Assembly (NCBI RefSeq): GCF_001517545.1
Contig: NZ_FBYA01000002.1
Span: forward strand, 492,669-556,668
Length of the DNA stretch: 64,000 nucleotides
Direction: 5' to 3'
Source: Limnohabitans sp. Rim47
Lineage (GTDB): Bacteria > Pseudomonadota > Gammaproteobacteria > Burkholderiales > Burkholderiaceae_C
Shown here: one piece after another, positions 44,007-51,743 of the stretch
How positions within the stretch are numbered: the first letter of the stretch is position 1
Layout of the letters: each line of letters starts with the position of its first letter
Position numbers and translations under genes: made by a program
The notes under the pieces: generated by a model
What the model was told of the DNA's origin: nothing
Seen by the model: only the letters and a program-made list of their open reading frames with translations
Database searches by the model: none

Positions 44007-45467
44007 ATGATAATGACTTTCATGCCCTCCCGACCTCATGACATTCCCCACCTGAGCGCTCAGGCGCTGTCCCAAGCCATCCACCAAAAACAGGTGTCCT
44101 GCCGCGAGGTCATGACCGCCACGCTGACGCAGATTGACCGGCTCAACCCGGACAGCAACGCGATTGTCAGCCGCGTTCCGCACGACCTGCTGCTGCAACA
44201 AGCCGACGAACGCGATGCGCAATTGGCGCGTGACCAATCGATGGGCTGGATGCACGGCATGCCACAGGCCATCAAAGATCTGAGCCATGCACAAGGCCTG
44301 CGGACCACACTGGGCTCGCCGCTGATGAAAGACTTTGTGGCCAGCGAAGACGGCCTGATGGCGCAGCGCATGAAAGCCGCAGGCGCCATCGTGATTGGCA
44401 AAACCAACACCCCCGAGTTTGGCCTGGGCTCGCACACCTTCAACGAAGTGTTTGGCCCCACCCGCAACGCTTGGGACCCGAGCAAATCAGCGGGTGGCAG
44501 CAGTGGCGGTGCAGCCGTTGCACTGGCGCAGCGCATGTTGCCCGTGGCCGATGGTTCTGACTTCATGGGCAGCTTGCGCAACCCCGCAGGCTGGAACCAC
44601 GTGTTTGGCCTGCGCCCCTCTCAAGGCCGCGTGCCCATGTGGCCCGCGCAAGATGTTTTCTTGGCCCAACTGGGCACCGAAGGCCCGATGGCGCGGCATG
44701 TGCGCGACCTGGCCCTGTTGCTGTCAACGCAAGCGGGGCCGCACGCTAAAAACCCCTTGAGCTTGACGCAAGACCCCGCCGTTTTTGCAGGCCCATTGAA
44801 CAGCGACTCGACAGACCAGCGCATCGGTTGGCTGGGCAACCTGCAGGGCTATTTGCCCATGGAAGAAGGCATTCTAGAGCTGTGCCAATCGGCCCTGAAC
44901 CGTTTTTCGGGCATGGGCTGCACCGTAGACGAAGCGGTGTTGGGCATGCCGCCCGAGCAGATTTGGCAGGCCTGGCTGGTGTGGCGTCAGGCCCTGGTCG
45001 GACCGCGTGTCGCGCCCTTTTTAGTCAAGCCTGCCAACCGCGCCCACATCAAACCCGAAGCCCTTTGGGAGCACGACCAGTCGCTCACCCTGAACGGCGC
45101 GCAGCTCATGTCGGCCAGTGCCAGCCGCACGCGCTTTTACCAAAGCATGTTGCAACTGTTTGAAAAGTTTGATGTGCTGGCCATTCCGGTGGCGCAGGTT
45201 TGGCCATTTGATGTGCACATGCGCTGGCCACAAAACATAGCAGGCCAAGCCATGGACACTTACCACCGCTGGATGGAAGTGGTGATTTACGCCACCTTTG
45301 CGGGCTTGCCGTCGATCAGCGTGCCTGCAGGCTTTGGGGCCAATGGCTTGCCCATGGGTTTGGCCCTGATCGGCAAACCGCAAGGGGATCTTGACTTGCT
45401 GAAACTGGCCCACGCCTACGAAATGGCCAATCAGGACATGATCGCCATGCGCCCCGAAGGCACTTAA
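44007..45467 (+). CDS. Amidase-signature family hydrolase
   Basis: Ser-cisSer-Lys amidase. The triad reads K90 (MPQAIKDLS), cis-Ser near S166 (SAGGSSGGAA) and nucleophile S189 (SDFMGSLRNPA). Length 486 residues if translated from the first ATG; ATGs at 44013 and 44022 are alternatives and the last, MPSRPHD, may be the real one. Substrates of the family are varied (amides, aryl amides, N-acyl compounds) and no context selects one. It diverges from coaX. Confidence 0.87.
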   Translation: MIMTFMPSRPHDIPHLSAQALSQAIHQKQVSCREVMTATLTQIDRLNPDSNAIVSRVPHDLLLQQADERDAQLARDQSMGWMHGMPQAIKDLSHAQGLRTTLGSPLMKDFVASEDGLMAQRMKAAGAIVIGKTNTPEFGLGSHTFNEVFGPTRNAWDPSKSAGGSSGGAAVALAQRMLPVADGSDFMGSLRNPAGWNHVFGLRPSQGRVPMWPAQDVFLAQLGTEGPMARHVRDLALLLSTQAGPHAKNPLSLTQDPAVFAGPLNSDSTDQRIGWLGNLQGYLPMEEGILELCQSALNRFSGMGCTVDEAVLGMPPEQIWQAWLVWRQALVGPRVAPFLVKPANRAHIKPEALWEHDQSLTLNGAQLMSASASRTRFYQSMLQLFEKFDVLAIPVAQVWPFDVHMRWPQNIAGQAMDTYHRWMEVVIYATFAGLPSISVPAGFGANGLPMGLALIGKPQGDLDLLKLAHAYEMANQDMIAMRPEGT

Positions 45468-45470
45468 GAC

Positions 45471-45644
45471 ATGGATCCCGGGTCTTCGCCCGGGATGACA
45501 AACCCCTTCAGGCCACGCCCGTACAGTCACCCAGAACGTGATCCGTCTTTGTCATCCCAGCTGGCTTTCTTTTGCCACCCACGCACCTTTTTTTGTCACC
45601 CCCGCACCCCTTTTTTGTCACCCCCGACCAGATCGGGGGTCCAT
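45471..45644. repeat. REP-like cluster: copies 7 and 8 and truncated units
   Basis: A full inverted copy (45471-45499) stands at the amidase stop. Then partial left arms at about 45551, 45574 and 45595 lead to a complete copy at 45617-45644. The partial units begin about 22 bases apart and are separated by T-rich runs, so it looks like stepwise amplification or decay of one copy. It fills the 188-base gap to the M20 deacylase gene. Confidence 0.75.
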
Positions 45645-45655
45645 CTCCCCGACTT

Positions 45656-46978
45656 TCAGGTGGCGGCCATGCGGGTCCAGCCCGTCAAGTCCAGCGAAGC
45701 CAGCGCCATGATCTTGGCCGAATCGACCAGCTCCTGAATGCCCACGTATTCGTCGGGCTGGTGCGCCAGGTCGAGGATGCCGGGGCCGTAAGCGATGCAG
45801 TCTTGCAGCTTGCCTGTGCGCACGATGTGCTTTTGGTCATAGGTGCCGGGGCTGGCAATGTAGCTCGGCTCTCGCCCCAACACCCGCGCAATGGCACGGG
45901 CTGTGGCATCCACCACGGGCGCGTCTTTGGGCGTGGCGGTGGGCACAAAACTCATGATGTCGCGAATGCCGTACTCAAAGCCTGGCCGCGTGCGCTTGAG
46001 CTCGTCAAGCATGTCGATGATTTCCTGCTTGACGGCTTCGAGGTTTTCTTCGGCGATGAACCGGCGGTCCAGCACCGTGCGGCAGCTGTGTGCCACCACC
46101 GGTGCGGGCGTTTGCGCCGTAGGCCAGCCACGCGCGTCGTTGGCATAGTGCTGCTCCACCTGACCGCCGTGGATGCTGTTGATGTTGAGGGTGCTCACAC
46201 GTGCGCCCGGTGGCTCCACCGGTTCGGCAGTGTGGCGGCCTTGCAGGCGTGGCTGCAACTGCGTCTCCAGCAAATGGATGAAGGCACTCATGTGGTTGAT
46301 GGCACTGTCGCCCAAAAACGGCATGGAGCCATGCGCGATGCGCCCCCGCGTCTCCACCTCGCCCCACCACACACCCCGGTGCCCTAAGCAAATGCGGTCC
46401 ACCCCCAAAGGCTCGGGAATGATCACATGGTGCACACGCGGTTTGCTGAAGTAACCGCGCTCGGCCAAATAGCCCACGCCCGCAAAGCCGCCAGATTCTT
46501 CGTCCACGGTGCCGCTGATCTCCAGCGCTCCGGGAATCGGCAGCCCAGACTCGATCAAGGCTTCGCAGGCGATGATGCTGGCCGCCAAGCCGCCCTTCAT
46601 GTCGCAGCTGCCACGGCCATACACGCGCCCGTGGGCCACTTGCCCACCAAAGGGCTCATAGGTCCAGCCCGGCCCGGCCTCCACCACGTCGATGTGGCTG
46701 TTGAAATGCACGCACTCGCCCGGCGCCCGCCCTTGCCAGCGCGCCACCACATTGGTGCGCGGGTGGCTGTCGCTGTCGCCCGGCGCGCCTATGGCCCGAA
46801 CATATTCGACCGCAAAGCCTTTTTTGGCCAGCCGTTCTCCGATGAAATGGGCACACGCTTCATAAGCGTCACCCGGCGGGTTGACGGTGGGGATGCGCAC
46901 CAGGTCTTGCGTGAGGGCGGTCACCTCTTCGCGTTTGGCTTCGATGCGGTCCAACAGCTTTTGCACAGGTGAATTCAT
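45656..46978 (-). CDS. M20-family deacylase (ArgE/DapE-like)
   Basis: Zinc-dependent hydrolase of N-acyl amino acids or similar. The first zinc ligand lies in HFNSHIDVVEAGPGW, the bridging Asp in RGSCDMKGG, and the catalytic Glu in TVDEESGGFAG; the later ligand is in IIPEPLG. The dimerisation lid and GRIAHGSMPF segment are present. Length 440 residues matches acetylornithine deacetylase/succinyl-diaminopimelate desuccinylase homologues. It is 12 bases from the rhodanese gene in the same direction. The exact acyl-amino acid is unknown; arginine or lysine pathway roles are possible but unproven. Confidence 0.87.
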   Translation of the reverse strand: MNSPVQKLLDRIEAKREEVTALTQDLVRIPTVNPPGDAYEACAHFIGERLAKKGFAVEYVRAIGAPGDSDSHPRTNVVARWQGRAPGECVHFNSHIDVVEAGPGWTYEPFGGQVAHGRVYGRGSCDMKGGLAASIIACEALIESGLPIPGALEISGTVDEESGGFAGVGYLAERGYFSKPRVHHVIIPEPLGVDRICLGHRGVWWGEVETRGRIAHGSMPFLGDSAINHMSAFIHLLETQLQPRLQGRHTAEPVEPPGARVSTLNINSIHGGQVEQHYANDARGWPTAQTPAPVVAHSCRTVLDRRFIAEENLEAVKQEIIDMLDELKRTRPGFEYGIRDIMSFVPTATPKDAPVVDATARAIARVLGREPSYIASPGTYDQKHIVRTGKLQDCIAYGPGILDLAHQPDEYVGIQELVDSAKIMALASLDLTGWTRMAAT

Positions 46979-46990
46979 GGCGGCGGTCGA

Positions 46991-47425
46991 TCAATTTTGC
47001 TGCCAAGGCAAGCCGCGAAAGCGCCAACCGCCCGTCAAACCACGGTGCGCATTGCCGTCCGGATCGCCCTCAAAACCTTCCAAAATGTTGTAAGCCTCTA
47101 GCCCCAGCTCGTTGGCCCGCTGCGCCGCAGCAATCGAACGCACGCCGCTTCGGCACAGCAGCACCAGCTTTTTACCGCCAGCGCCCAGGGCCTGCACGCC
47201 CGCGTCAAACGCCGGGTTCATCGCCATGCCGGGCCACTGCTTCCAGGCCAACGCATGGGCACCGGGCACAAAGCCCACCCAGGCACGCTCAGCATCGCTG
47301 CGCACATCCACCAGTTCGGCCTCGCCCGACTGGACCCAGGCCCAGGCCAAATCGGGGCTGATGTCACCGGCATAGCCAGTCGCAGGCTGCACGCCGGACG
47401 GGGATGGGGTTTGAGGCGCATTCAT
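46991..47425 (-). CDS. Rhodanese-like sulfurtransferase domain protein
   Basis: Single-domain rhodanese with the active-site cysteine C91 in LVLLCRSGVRSIAAA. The N-terminal ELVDVRSDAERAWVGFVPGA is the usual opening CH2A motif. Length 144 residues. The likely role is persulfide transfer or sulfur-related thiol chemistry. It is 12 bases ahead of the M20 deacylase gene and probably co-transcribed; the pairing has no clear meaning. Divergent icmF begins 160 bases away. Confidence 0.88.
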   Translation of the reverse strand: MNAPQTPSPSGVQPATGYAGDISPDLAWAWVQSGEAELVDVRSDAERAWVGFVPGAHALAWKQWPGMAMNPAFDAGVQALGAGGKKLVLLCRSGVRSIAAAQRANELGLEAYNILEGFEGDPDGNAHRGLTGGWRFRGLPWQQN

Positions 47426-47540
47426 GGGCTGGTCCTGTCGGTTTGAATCGGGCTTGAATGATAGCTTTTTAGGTCTCTTCGCCCTGACAAGGGGCCGTCA
47501 GTGACAGGAAAGCCGCTACCGGATAAGATGCGGGTCTTGA

Positions 47541-47562
47541 TTGACGTTTACGTCAACGTCAA
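47541..47562. promoter_or_regulatory. Candidate MerR-type operator upstream of icmF
   Basis: Perfect 8-base arms TTGACGTT and AACGTCAA separated by TACGTC give a 22-base palindrome with repeated ACGT cores, 23 bases upstream of the IcmF start. Operators of MerR-family regulators of branched-chain acyl-CoA degradation (LiuR type) look similar; this link is inference from motif style. Confidence 0.6.
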
Positions 47563-47584
47563 CCGTACAAACCAAGAGACAACC

Positions 47585-50500
47585 ATGACCGACCTGTCTG
47601 CTGAATTCAAAGCCCTGGCCGAATACCGCCCCACCAACAAAGTGCGTTTTGTCACCGCCGCCAGCCTGTTTGACGGGCACGACGCGGCCATCAACATCAT
47701 GCGGCGCATCCTGCAAAGCATGGGCACCGAAGTCATCCACCTGGGCCACAACCGATCGGTCGACGAAGTGGTGACCGCCGCACTGCAAGAAGACGCGCAA
47801 GGCATCGCCATCAGCTCTTACCAGGGCGGGCACAACGAATACTTCAGCTACATGGTGGATTTGCTGAAGGCGCGAGGCGGTGAGCACATCAAGGTGTTTG
47901 GCGGCGGCGGGGGCGTGATCGTGCCGTCTGAAATTCGCGCACTGGCAGAAAAAGGCGTGCGCATTTTCAGCCCCGAAGACGGCCAGAAGATGGGCCTGGC
48001 CGGGATGATCGGCGAGATGGTGATGCGTTGCGACCAAGACGTGAGCCCGCTGGCACCGAAAGACGTGAGCGCCATTCAGGGTCACGGCGAGATGAACTGG
48101 CATGCCCTGGCGCAGCTGATCACCGCTTTGGAGAACGACAAGGCCGCCGCCAGCGTGGTCCAAGCGGTGCGCGAACAAGCGGCACAAAAGCAGGTGCCTG
48201 TGCTGGGCATCACCGGCACTGGCGGTGCGGGCAAGTCTTCGCTGACCGACGAGCTGATCCGCCGTCTGCGCTTGGACCAGAACGACGCGCTGCGCGTGGC
48301 CGTGATCTCTATCGACCCATCCCGCCGCAAGAGCGGTGGCGCGTTGCTGGGCGACCGCATCCGCATGAACGCCATCAGCCCTTGGTCTCAAGGCCCACGC
48401 GTGTTCATGCGCTCACTGGCCACGCGAGACTTTGGCAGCGAAATCTCAGCCGCCCTGCCCGATGTGATCGCGGCTTGCAAGGTGGCCGGCTTTGATGTGA
48501 TCGTGGTCGAAACCTCGGGCATTGGCCAAGGCGACGCGGCCATCGTGCCGCACGTTGATGTGCCCATGTATGTGATGACGCCCGAGTTTGGCGCGGCCAG
48601 CCAGCTCGAAAAAATCGACATGCTGGATTTTGCCGAGTTTGTTGCCATCAACAAGTTCGACCGCAAAGGGGCCAGCGATGCCCTGCGCGATGTGGCCAAG
48701 CAGGTGCAGCGCAACAAAGAAGCCTGGACCGTGCCGACCGAGCAGATGCCGGTGTTTGGCACCATGGCCGCCCGCTTCAACGACGACGGCGTAACGGCGC
48801 TTTATCAGGCTCTCAAAACACGTCTGGCCGAACTGGGCATGCCGACCACCGAAGGTCGTTTGCCCGTGGTGAGTGTGCGTCACAGCACCCACCAAAACCC
48901 GGTCGTGCCTTCAGCGCGGACACGCTATCTGGCCGAGATCAGCGACACGGTGCGTGGCTACAAAAAACGCGCCATCGACCAGTCGCGTCTGGCCCGTGAG
49001 ATTCAGCAACTGCGTGCTGCAGCCCGCATGCTCGAAGTGGGTAAGGCCGGTCGCGCCAAGGCCGCCGAAGCCGCGCTGGACTTGGCCGTGAGCCGCGAAC
49101 AAACCCAAGACCCGACCGCACGCAAACTGCTGGCCCAATGGCCCGACATGCAAAAAGCCTACGCGGGCGACGAGTATGTAGTGAAGATTCGCGACAAAGA
49201 AATTCGCACCGCGCTCACCACCAAGAGCTTGAGCGGCACCACCATCCGCAAGGTCGCACTGCCTCAGTACGAAGACGACGGTGAAGTGCTCAAGTGGCTG
49301 ATGCTGGACAACGTGCCCGGCAGCTACCCTTACACCGCAGGCACCTTTGCCTTCAAGCGCGAGGGCGAAGACCCCACCCGCATGTTCGCGGGTGAAGGCG
49401 ACCCCTTCCGCACCAACCGCCGCTTCAAACTGGTGAGCGAAGGCTTGCCCGCAAAACGCCTGTCAACCGCCTTCGACTCGGTCACGCTTTACGGCAACGA
49501 CCCCGACCTGCGCCCCGACATCTACGGCAAGATCGGCAACTCGGGCGTGAACGTGGCCACGCTGGACGACATGAAGGTGCTCTATTCGGGCTTTGACCTG
49601 TGCAACCCGACGACCAGCGTGTCGATGACGATCAATGGCCCTGCGCCGTCCATCTTGGCCATGTTCATGAACACGGCGATCGACCAGAACATCGACAAGT
49701 TCAAAACTGAAAATGGCCGCGAGCCCACCGACACCGAGACCGCCAAGATCAAGGAATGGGTGCTGGCCAATGTGCGCGGCACGGTGCAGGCCGACATTTT
49801 GAAAGAAGACCAGGGCCAAAACACCTGCATCTTCTCGACCGAGTTTTCGCTCAAGGTCATGGGCGACATCGCGCAGTATTTTGTGCACCACGACGTGCGC
49901 AACTTTTACTCGGTGTCCATCAGCGGTTACCACATCGCTGAAGCCGGGGCCAACCCGATCAGCCAACTGGCCTTCACGCTGTCCAACGGCTTCACTTTTG
50001 TGGAAGCGTATCTGGCGCGTGGCATGCACATCGACGACTTCGCGCCCAACTTGAGCTTCTTCTTCAGCAACGGCATGGACCCGGAATACACCGTGCTCGG
50101 CCGCGTGGCGCGCCGCATCTGGGCCGTGGCCATGAAGGAGAAATACGGCGCGAACGAACGCAGCCAAAAGCTCAAGTACCACATCCAAACCTCGGGCCGA
50201 AGCTTGCACGCGCAAGAGATCCAGTTCAACGACATCCGCACCACGCTGCAAGCGCTGATCGCGATCTACGACAACTGCAACAGCTTGCACACCAATGCTT
50301 TTGACGAAGCCATCACCACGCCCACCGAAGACTCGGTGCGCCGCGCGATGGCGATCCAGATGATCATCAACCGCGAATGGGGCCTGGCCAAAAACGAGAA
50401 CCCGAGCCAAGGCGCTTTCATCATCGAAGAGCTGACCGAGTTGCTCGAAGAAGCCGTGCTGGCCGAGTTTGAAAAAATCGCCGAGCGTGGCGGTGTGCTG

Positions 50501-50875
50501 GGTGCGATGGAAACCGGCTACCAGCGTGGCAAGATCCAAGACGAATCGATGCATTACGAAATGCTCAAGCACACAGGCGAACTGCCCATCATCGGTGTCA
50601 ACACCTTCCGCAACCCCAAGGGCGACGAAGTGATGGAAACGCTGGAACTGGCCCGCTCGACCGAAGAAGAAAAGCAGTCGCAGTTGCAACGATTGACGGA
50701 CTTCCACACACTGCACGCCAAAGAATCCCCGGCGATGCTCAAACGCCTGCAACAAGCCGTGATCGACAACGGCAATGTGTTCGAGGTGCTGATGGATGCG
50801 GTGCGGGTGTGCTCGCTGGGTCAGATCACCAATGCCTTGTTCGAGGTGGGTGGACAGTACCGGCGCAACATGTGA
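47585..50875 (+). CDS. icmF: Fused isobutyryl-CoA mutase (IcmF)
   Basis: Adenosylcobalamin enzyme interconverting isobutyryl-CoA and n-butyryl-CoA, with its GTPase chaperone built in. Order: cobalamin-binding domain with ligand H32 in SLFDGHDAAIN and HLGHNRSVDEV; G-protein MeaI-like domain with P-loop GITGTGGAGKSS (near residue 207-218) and the NKFD specificity motif; then the catalytic barrel (about 520-1096) with FRTNRRFKLVSEG. The 1096-residue length fits Cupriavidus IcmF. The start is the ATG at 47585; the frame opens earlier at 47501. A palindrome upstream may bind a branched-chain acyl-CoA regulator. No other mutase subunit is needed. Confidence 0.95.
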   Translation: MTDLSAEFKALAEYRPTNKVRFVTAASLFDGHDAAINIMRRILQSMGTEVIHLGHNRSVDEVVTAALQEDAQGIAISSYQGGHNEYFSYMVDLLKARGGEHIKVFGGGGGVIVPSEIRALAEKGVRIFSPEDGQKMGLAGMIGEMVMRCDQDVSPLAPKDVSAIQGHGEMNWHALAQLITALENDKAAASVVQAVREQAAQKQVPVLGITGTGGAGKSSLTDELIRRLRLDQNDALRVAVISIDPSRRKSGGALLGDRIRMNAISPWSQGPRVFMRSLATRDFGSEISAALPDVIAACKVAGFDVIVVETSGIGQGDAAIVPHVDVPMYVMTPEFGAASQLEKIDMLDFAEFVAINKFDRKGASDALRDVAKQVQRNKEAWTVPTEQMPVFGTMAARFNDDGVTALYQALKTRLAELGMPTTEGRLPVVSVRHSTHQNPVVPSARTRYLAEISDTVRGYKKRAIDQSRLAREIQQLRAAARMLEVGKAGRAKAAEAALDLAVSREQTQDPTARKLLAQWPDMQKAYAGDEYVVKIRDKEIRTALTTKSLSGTTIRKVALPQYEDDGEVLKWLMLDNVPGSYPYTAGTFAFKREGEDPTRMFAGEGDPFRTNRRFKLVSEGLPAKRLSTAFDSVTLYGNDPDLRPDIYGKIGNSGVNVATLDDMKVLYSGFDLCNPTTSVSMTINGPAPSILAMFMNTAIDQNIDKFKTENGREPTDTETAKIKEWVLANVRGTVQADILKEDQGQNTCIFSTEFSLKVMGDIAQYFVHHDVRNFYSVSISGYHIAEAGANPISQLAFTLSNGFTFVEAYLARGMHIDDFAPNLSFFFSNGMDPEYTVLGRVARRIWAVAMKEKYGANERSQKLKYHIQTSGRSLHAQEIQFNDIRTTLQALIAIYDNCNSLHTNAFDEAITTPTEDSVRRAMAIQMIINREWGLAKNENPSQGAFIIEELTELLEEAVLAEFEKIAERGGVLGAMETGYQRGKIQDESMHYEMLKHTGELPIIGVNTFRNPKGDEVMETLELARSTEEEKQSQLQRLTDFHTLHAKESPAMLKRLQQAVIDNGNVFEVLMDAVRVCSLGQITNALFEVGGQYRRNM

Positions 50876-50970
50876 ACGCCCCGTGTCAGGGCTGAAGCCA
50901 CCCACCTCTCAAGGTGTCTTGTGGGTCGGCGGCTTTGGCCCCAACGAGCCGAGATTTGTAGATCCATGTA

Positions 50971-51013
50971 TTTACAAGTCACCGGGCATTTGCTAGGATG
51001 TACATGTACATCC
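50971..51013 (+). promoter_or_regulatory. vapBC promoter with overlapping operator
   Basis: TTTACA at 50971-50976, 17 bases, and TAGGAT at 50994-50999 make a sigma70-type promoter. A perfect 18-base palindrome, GGATGTACATGTACATCC (50996-51013), overlaps the -10 and start region, 18 bases before the antitoxin start. This arrangement is typical of toxin-antitoxin autorepression. Confidence 0.7.
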
Positions 51014-51031
51014 AGCAATGAAAGGTCTGAC

Positions 51032-51268
51032 ATGGCCAACACCAAACTGTTCAAAAACGGCAACTCGCAAGCCGTACGTATTCCGGCCGAGCTGGCTTAC
51101 GGCAGCTGGGACATCGAGCTCGACATCGAACGCATCGGTGACGAGTTGCGCATTCGACCAGCCCGTAAGCGCATGGGCGATGTCATGGGCAAGCTGGCTC
51201 AGTTCTCGCCTGACTTCATGAGCGAAGGTCGGGCACTCAACATCGAAGGCGAGCGCGAGGCCTTATGA
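51032..51268 (+). CDS. vapB: VapB-type antitoxin (AbrB/SpoVT fold)
   Basis: DNA-binding antitoxin of 78 residues. The N-terminal swapped-hairpin AbrB domain is LFKNGNSQAVRIPAEL, the family signature, and the C-terminal part (FSPDFMSEGRALNIEGE) should wrap the toxin. It overlaps vapC by ATGA, a coupled pair. The 18-base palindrome at the promoter is the probable binding site of VapB or VapBC. A longer open frame upstream to 50921 is not used. Confidence 0.9.
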   Translation: MANTKLFKNGNSQAVRIPAELAYGSWDIELDIERIGDELRIRPARKRMGDVMGKLAQFSPDFMSEGRALNIEGEREAL

Positions 51269-51675
51269 AAGCCAAGTACATGCTGGACACCAATATCTGC
51301 ATTTACCTGATGAAGCATCAGCCGCCGCAAGTTCAAGCGCGTTTTGCAGACTGTTTTGTCGGGGATGTGGTGATGTCGGCCATCACATTGGCCGAACTGG
51401 AGTTCGGCGTGGCTTGCTCGGGGGAGGCGCAAGCCCGAAACCAGGCGTTGCTTGACAGCTTGCTTGAGGACATCTTGGCAGTCCCTTTTGATGCCCGTGC
51501 GGCGCGCAGCTACGGCCCGATGCGTGCAGCCCACCGCGAGCGCAACAAAGATGCCCTGGACAAGCTGATCGCCTCTCACGCTTTGTCGCTGGGGGTGACG
51601 CTGGTCACCAACAACGAAGCCGACTTCCGTGACTTTGCCGGACTGACCGTCGAAAACTGGGTCAACAACCACTGA
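51265..51675 (+). CDS. vapC: VapC-type toxin (PIN-domain RNase)
   Basis: Mg-dependent PIN endoribonuclease, 136 residues. Acidic residues expected in the active site are D8 (YMLDTNICIYLM), E44 (TLAELEFG), D99 (ALDKLIASHAL) and D120 (NNEADFRDF), so the catalytic set looks complete and the toxin should be functional. VapC toxins usually cut tRNA or rRNA; the target is unknown here. It overlaps vapB by four bases. The next gene starts 68 bases downstream. Confidence 0.9.
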   Translation: MKAKYMLDTNICIYLMKHQPPQVQARFADCFVGDVVMSAITLAELEFGVACSGEAQARNQALLDSLLEDILAVPFDARAARSYGPMRAAHRERNKDALDKLIASHALSLGVTLVTNNEADFRDFAGLTVENWVNNH

Positions 51676-51743
51676 TTATCCGAAGGCTGATGCACCCGGC
51701 CATAACCGGAAAAACCGTCATGCGGCTTGTGCACAATGGGGTC

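Noticed and set aside
49463..50905. 480-residue open frame antisense to icmF
   Set aside because: Shadow of icmF coding sequence, with no motifs; icmF itself is convincing throughout.
50895..50935. Terminator after icmF
   Set aside because: AAGCCACCCAC pairs with GTGGGT-N4-GGCTT but has a four-base bulge and no T-run after it, so rho-independent termination is unlikely.
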